A stretch of DNA of 7,197 bases from an uncultured Lachnospiraceae bacterium (lineage in GTDB: Bacteria; Bacillota; Clostridia; Lachnospirales; Lachnospiraceae), in contig CAKRPS010000069.1 in NCBI GenBank assembly GCA_934385475.1, positions 1 to 7,197 on the forward strand, in the 5' to 3' direction. The number at the start of each line of letters is the position of its first letter. Position 1 is the first letter of the stretch. This document shows positions 6,550 through 7,197 of the stretch, one piece after another. The translations under genes were made by a program, and so were the position numbers. The notes below the pieces were generated by a model. It made no database searches. It was not told the DNA's origin and was given only the letters and a program-made list of their open reading frames with translations.

Positions 6550-6560
6550 AGTCTGCATAC

Positions 6561-6591
6561 AAAAAGGGAAACCGTATCTTGCTGATTTCCC
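6561..6591 (-). terminator. Intrinsic terminator of the tRNA operon
   Basis: On the minus strand GGGAAATC and GGTTTCCC pair over 8 bp (one G-U), with a loop of about 10 nt, followed directly by five Ts (6565-6561). It lies 28 nt after tRNA-Lys and 55 nt before the MATE start codon, so it ends the tRNA transcript ahead of the transporter. Confidence 0.8.
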
Positions 6592-6619
6592 ATCCTGGTT
6601 TCTATTATATAATTCAGAG

Positions 6620-6692
6620 TGAAGCACGGGGGATTCGAACCCCCGACAACCTGATTAAAAGTCAGGTGCTCTACCGACTGAGCTAGTGCTCC
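6620..6692 (-). tRNA. tRNA-Lys, anticodon UUU
   Basis: Acceptor GGAGCAC/GTGCTTC (one G-U), discriminator A. Anticodon stem CCTGA/TCAGG with loop CTTTTAA, anticodon TTT. T-arm GGGGG-TTCGAAT-CCCCC. CCA is not encoded. It is the last gene of the tRNA operon, only 4 nt after tRNA-Gln. Confidence 0.97.
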
Positions 6693-6696
6693 ATAA

Positions 6697-6768
6697 CTGG
6701 GCTAGCTGGATTTGAACCAGCGAATGCAGGAGTCAAAGTCCTGTGCCTTACCCCTTGGCGATAGCCCA
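6697..6768 (-). tRNA. tRNA-Gln, anticodon UUG
   Basis: Acceptor TGGGCTA/TAGCCCA; the weak U1-A72 pair and discriminator G73 are typical glutamine identity features. Anticodon stem CAGGA/TCCTG with loop CTTTGAC, anticodon TTG. T-arm GCTGG-TTCAAAT-CCAGC. CCA is not encoded. Confidence 0.97.
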
Positions 6769-6813
6769 CTATTGGTAACACCAGGCTGTGCTCCATGCAC
6801 GTTCCCGTGTAAA

Positions 6814-6888
6814 GGTGGATAGAGGGACTCGAACCCTCGGCCTCCAGAGCCACAATCTGGCGCGCTAGCCAACTGCGCCATACCCACC
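6814..6888 (-). tRNA. tRNA-His, anticodon GUG
   Basis: The acceptor GGTGGGTA/TATCCACC has the extra G-1 paired with C73 that defines histidine tRNA, so G-1 is genome-encoded. Anticodon stem CCAGA/TCTGG with loop TTGTGGC, anticodon GTG. T-arm GAGGG-TTCGAGT-CCCTC. CCA is not encoded. Confidence 0.97.
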
Positions 6889-6894
6889 ATATTC

Positions 6895-6918
6895 ATGTCT
6901 TTCGTATAACGAGGACAT
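6895..6918. other. Hairpin in the spacer between tRNA-Arg and tRNA-His
   Basis: ATGTC and TCGT pair with ACGA and GACAT around a 3-nt loop, with a small asymmetric internal loop (2 nt against 1 nt). The structure takes up most of the 36-nt spacer. It has no T tract adjoining it in the direction of transcription, so a processing signal is more likely than a terminator. Confidence 0.45.
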
Positions 6919-6924
6919 AAAAAA

Positions 6925-6998
<74 letters not shown>

Positions 6999-7002
6999 GT
7001 AT

Positions 7003-7034
7003 GCAGAAAACTCTGCTGAGTGATATGTCACTCA
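7003..7034. other. Two abutting perfect hairpins between tRNA-Gly and tRNA-Arg
   Basis: GCAGA-aaac-TCTGC (7003-7016) is followed at once by TGAGTGA-tatg-TCACTCA (7017-7034). Both stems are perfect (5 and 7 bp) with 4-nt loops, and together they fill 32 of the 37 spacer bases. No T tract follows, so these look like processing or spacing elements of the polycistronic tRNA precursor. Confidence 0.6.
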
Positions 7035-7035
7035 A

Positions 7036-7106
7036 AGCGGGTGATGGGAATCGAACCCACGTATCCAGCTTGGAAGGCTGGTGTTCTACCATTGAACTAC
7101 ACCCGC
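7036..7106 (-). tRNA. tRNA-Gly, anticodon UCC
   Basis: Acceptor GCGGGTG/CACCCGC perfect, discriminator U73 as usual for bacterial glycine tRNA. Anticodon stem CCAGC/GCTGG with loop CTTCCAA, anticodon TCC. T-arm GTGGG-TTCGATT-CCCAT. It is 71 nt and CCA is not encoded. Confidence 0.97.
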
Positions 7107-7122
7107 ATATTTAGTTGTTAAG

Positions 7123-7197
7123 TCGGGGTGACAGGATTCGAACCTGCGACCTCCTGGTCCCAAACCAGGCGCTCTAGCCAAGCTGAGCCACACCCCG
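7123..7197 (-). tRNA. tRNA-Pro, anticodon UGG
   Basis: Acceptor CGGGGTG/CACCCCG perfect with C1-G72, a proline feature, and discriminator A73. Anticodon stem CCTGG/CCAGG with loop TTTGGGA, anticodon TGG. T-arm GCAGG-TTCGAAT-CCTGT. The 5' base coincides with the last base of the window, so the gene is complete but its promoter and any earlier tRNAs lie outside. Confidence 0.96.

Noticed and set aside
6604..6609. Perfect TATAAT on the minus strand after tRNA-Lys
   Set aside because: The position for its -35 falls inside tRNA-Lys and reads CCCCCG, there is no TG extension, and the tRNA operon terminator lies between it and the MATE gene. Probably just AT-rich trailer.

Overview
The window looks like chromosomal DNA of a Gram-positive anaerobe of the Clostridia, most likely Lachnospiraceae. 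This rests on the protein sequences (short-type alpha-glucan phosphorylase, DegV/FakB protein, MepA-like MATE pump), strong AGGAGG-type ribosome binding sites, sigma-A-like promoters and tRNA genes without an encoded CCA end. The genus cannot be fixed by eye. There is no phage, IS element, CRISPR array or cargo island; it is a conserved housekeeping and transport region.

Layout. (1) 1-2909, minus strand: a LacI-family regulator gene followed 73 bp later by an alpha-glucan/glycogen phosphorylase gene that runs off the left edge (579 codons present; the PLP-lysine region is missing). A well-formed promoter (TTTACA-17 bp-TATGAT) precedes the regulator. Two abutting 14-bp palindromes lie immediately downstream of it, so the pair looks like an autorepressed alpha-glucan utilisation operon. 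(2) 2987-3941, plus strand: a divergent degV/fakB-type gene with its own promoter, whose -10 element is embedded in a perfect 17-bp palindrome. (3) 3946-4887, minus: a CaCA-family Na+/Ca2+ exchanger-like antiporter, convergent with degV (4-bp gap) and sharing a hairpin with it. (4) 4915-5100, minus: a tRNA-Leu(UAG) gene with a consensus promoter (TTGACA-17 bp-TATGAT) overlapping the end of the MATE gene, and an intrinsic terminator just before the antiporter gene. (5) 5087-6505, minus: a MATE efflux transporter with an 18-bp dyad in its 5' region. (6) 6561-7197, minus: a tRNA operon, in transcription order Pro(UGG)-Gly(UCC)-Arg(UCU)-His(GUG)-Gln(UUG)-Lys(UUU), closed by an intrinsic terminator; it probably starts beyond the right edge.

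How it fits together. The LacI regulator probably couples phosphorolysis of storage or dietary alpha-glucans to a sugar signal. The MATE and antiporter genes both sit directly behind tRNA terminators, on the same strand, and neither has a convincing private promoter. Read-through from tRNA transcription units is therefore a plausible source of their mRNA. The most noteworthy signals are regulatory (tandem operators, palindrome-embedded promoter, tRNA-antiporter arrangement, structured tRNA spacers). I found no clear evidence for a wholly new biological system.
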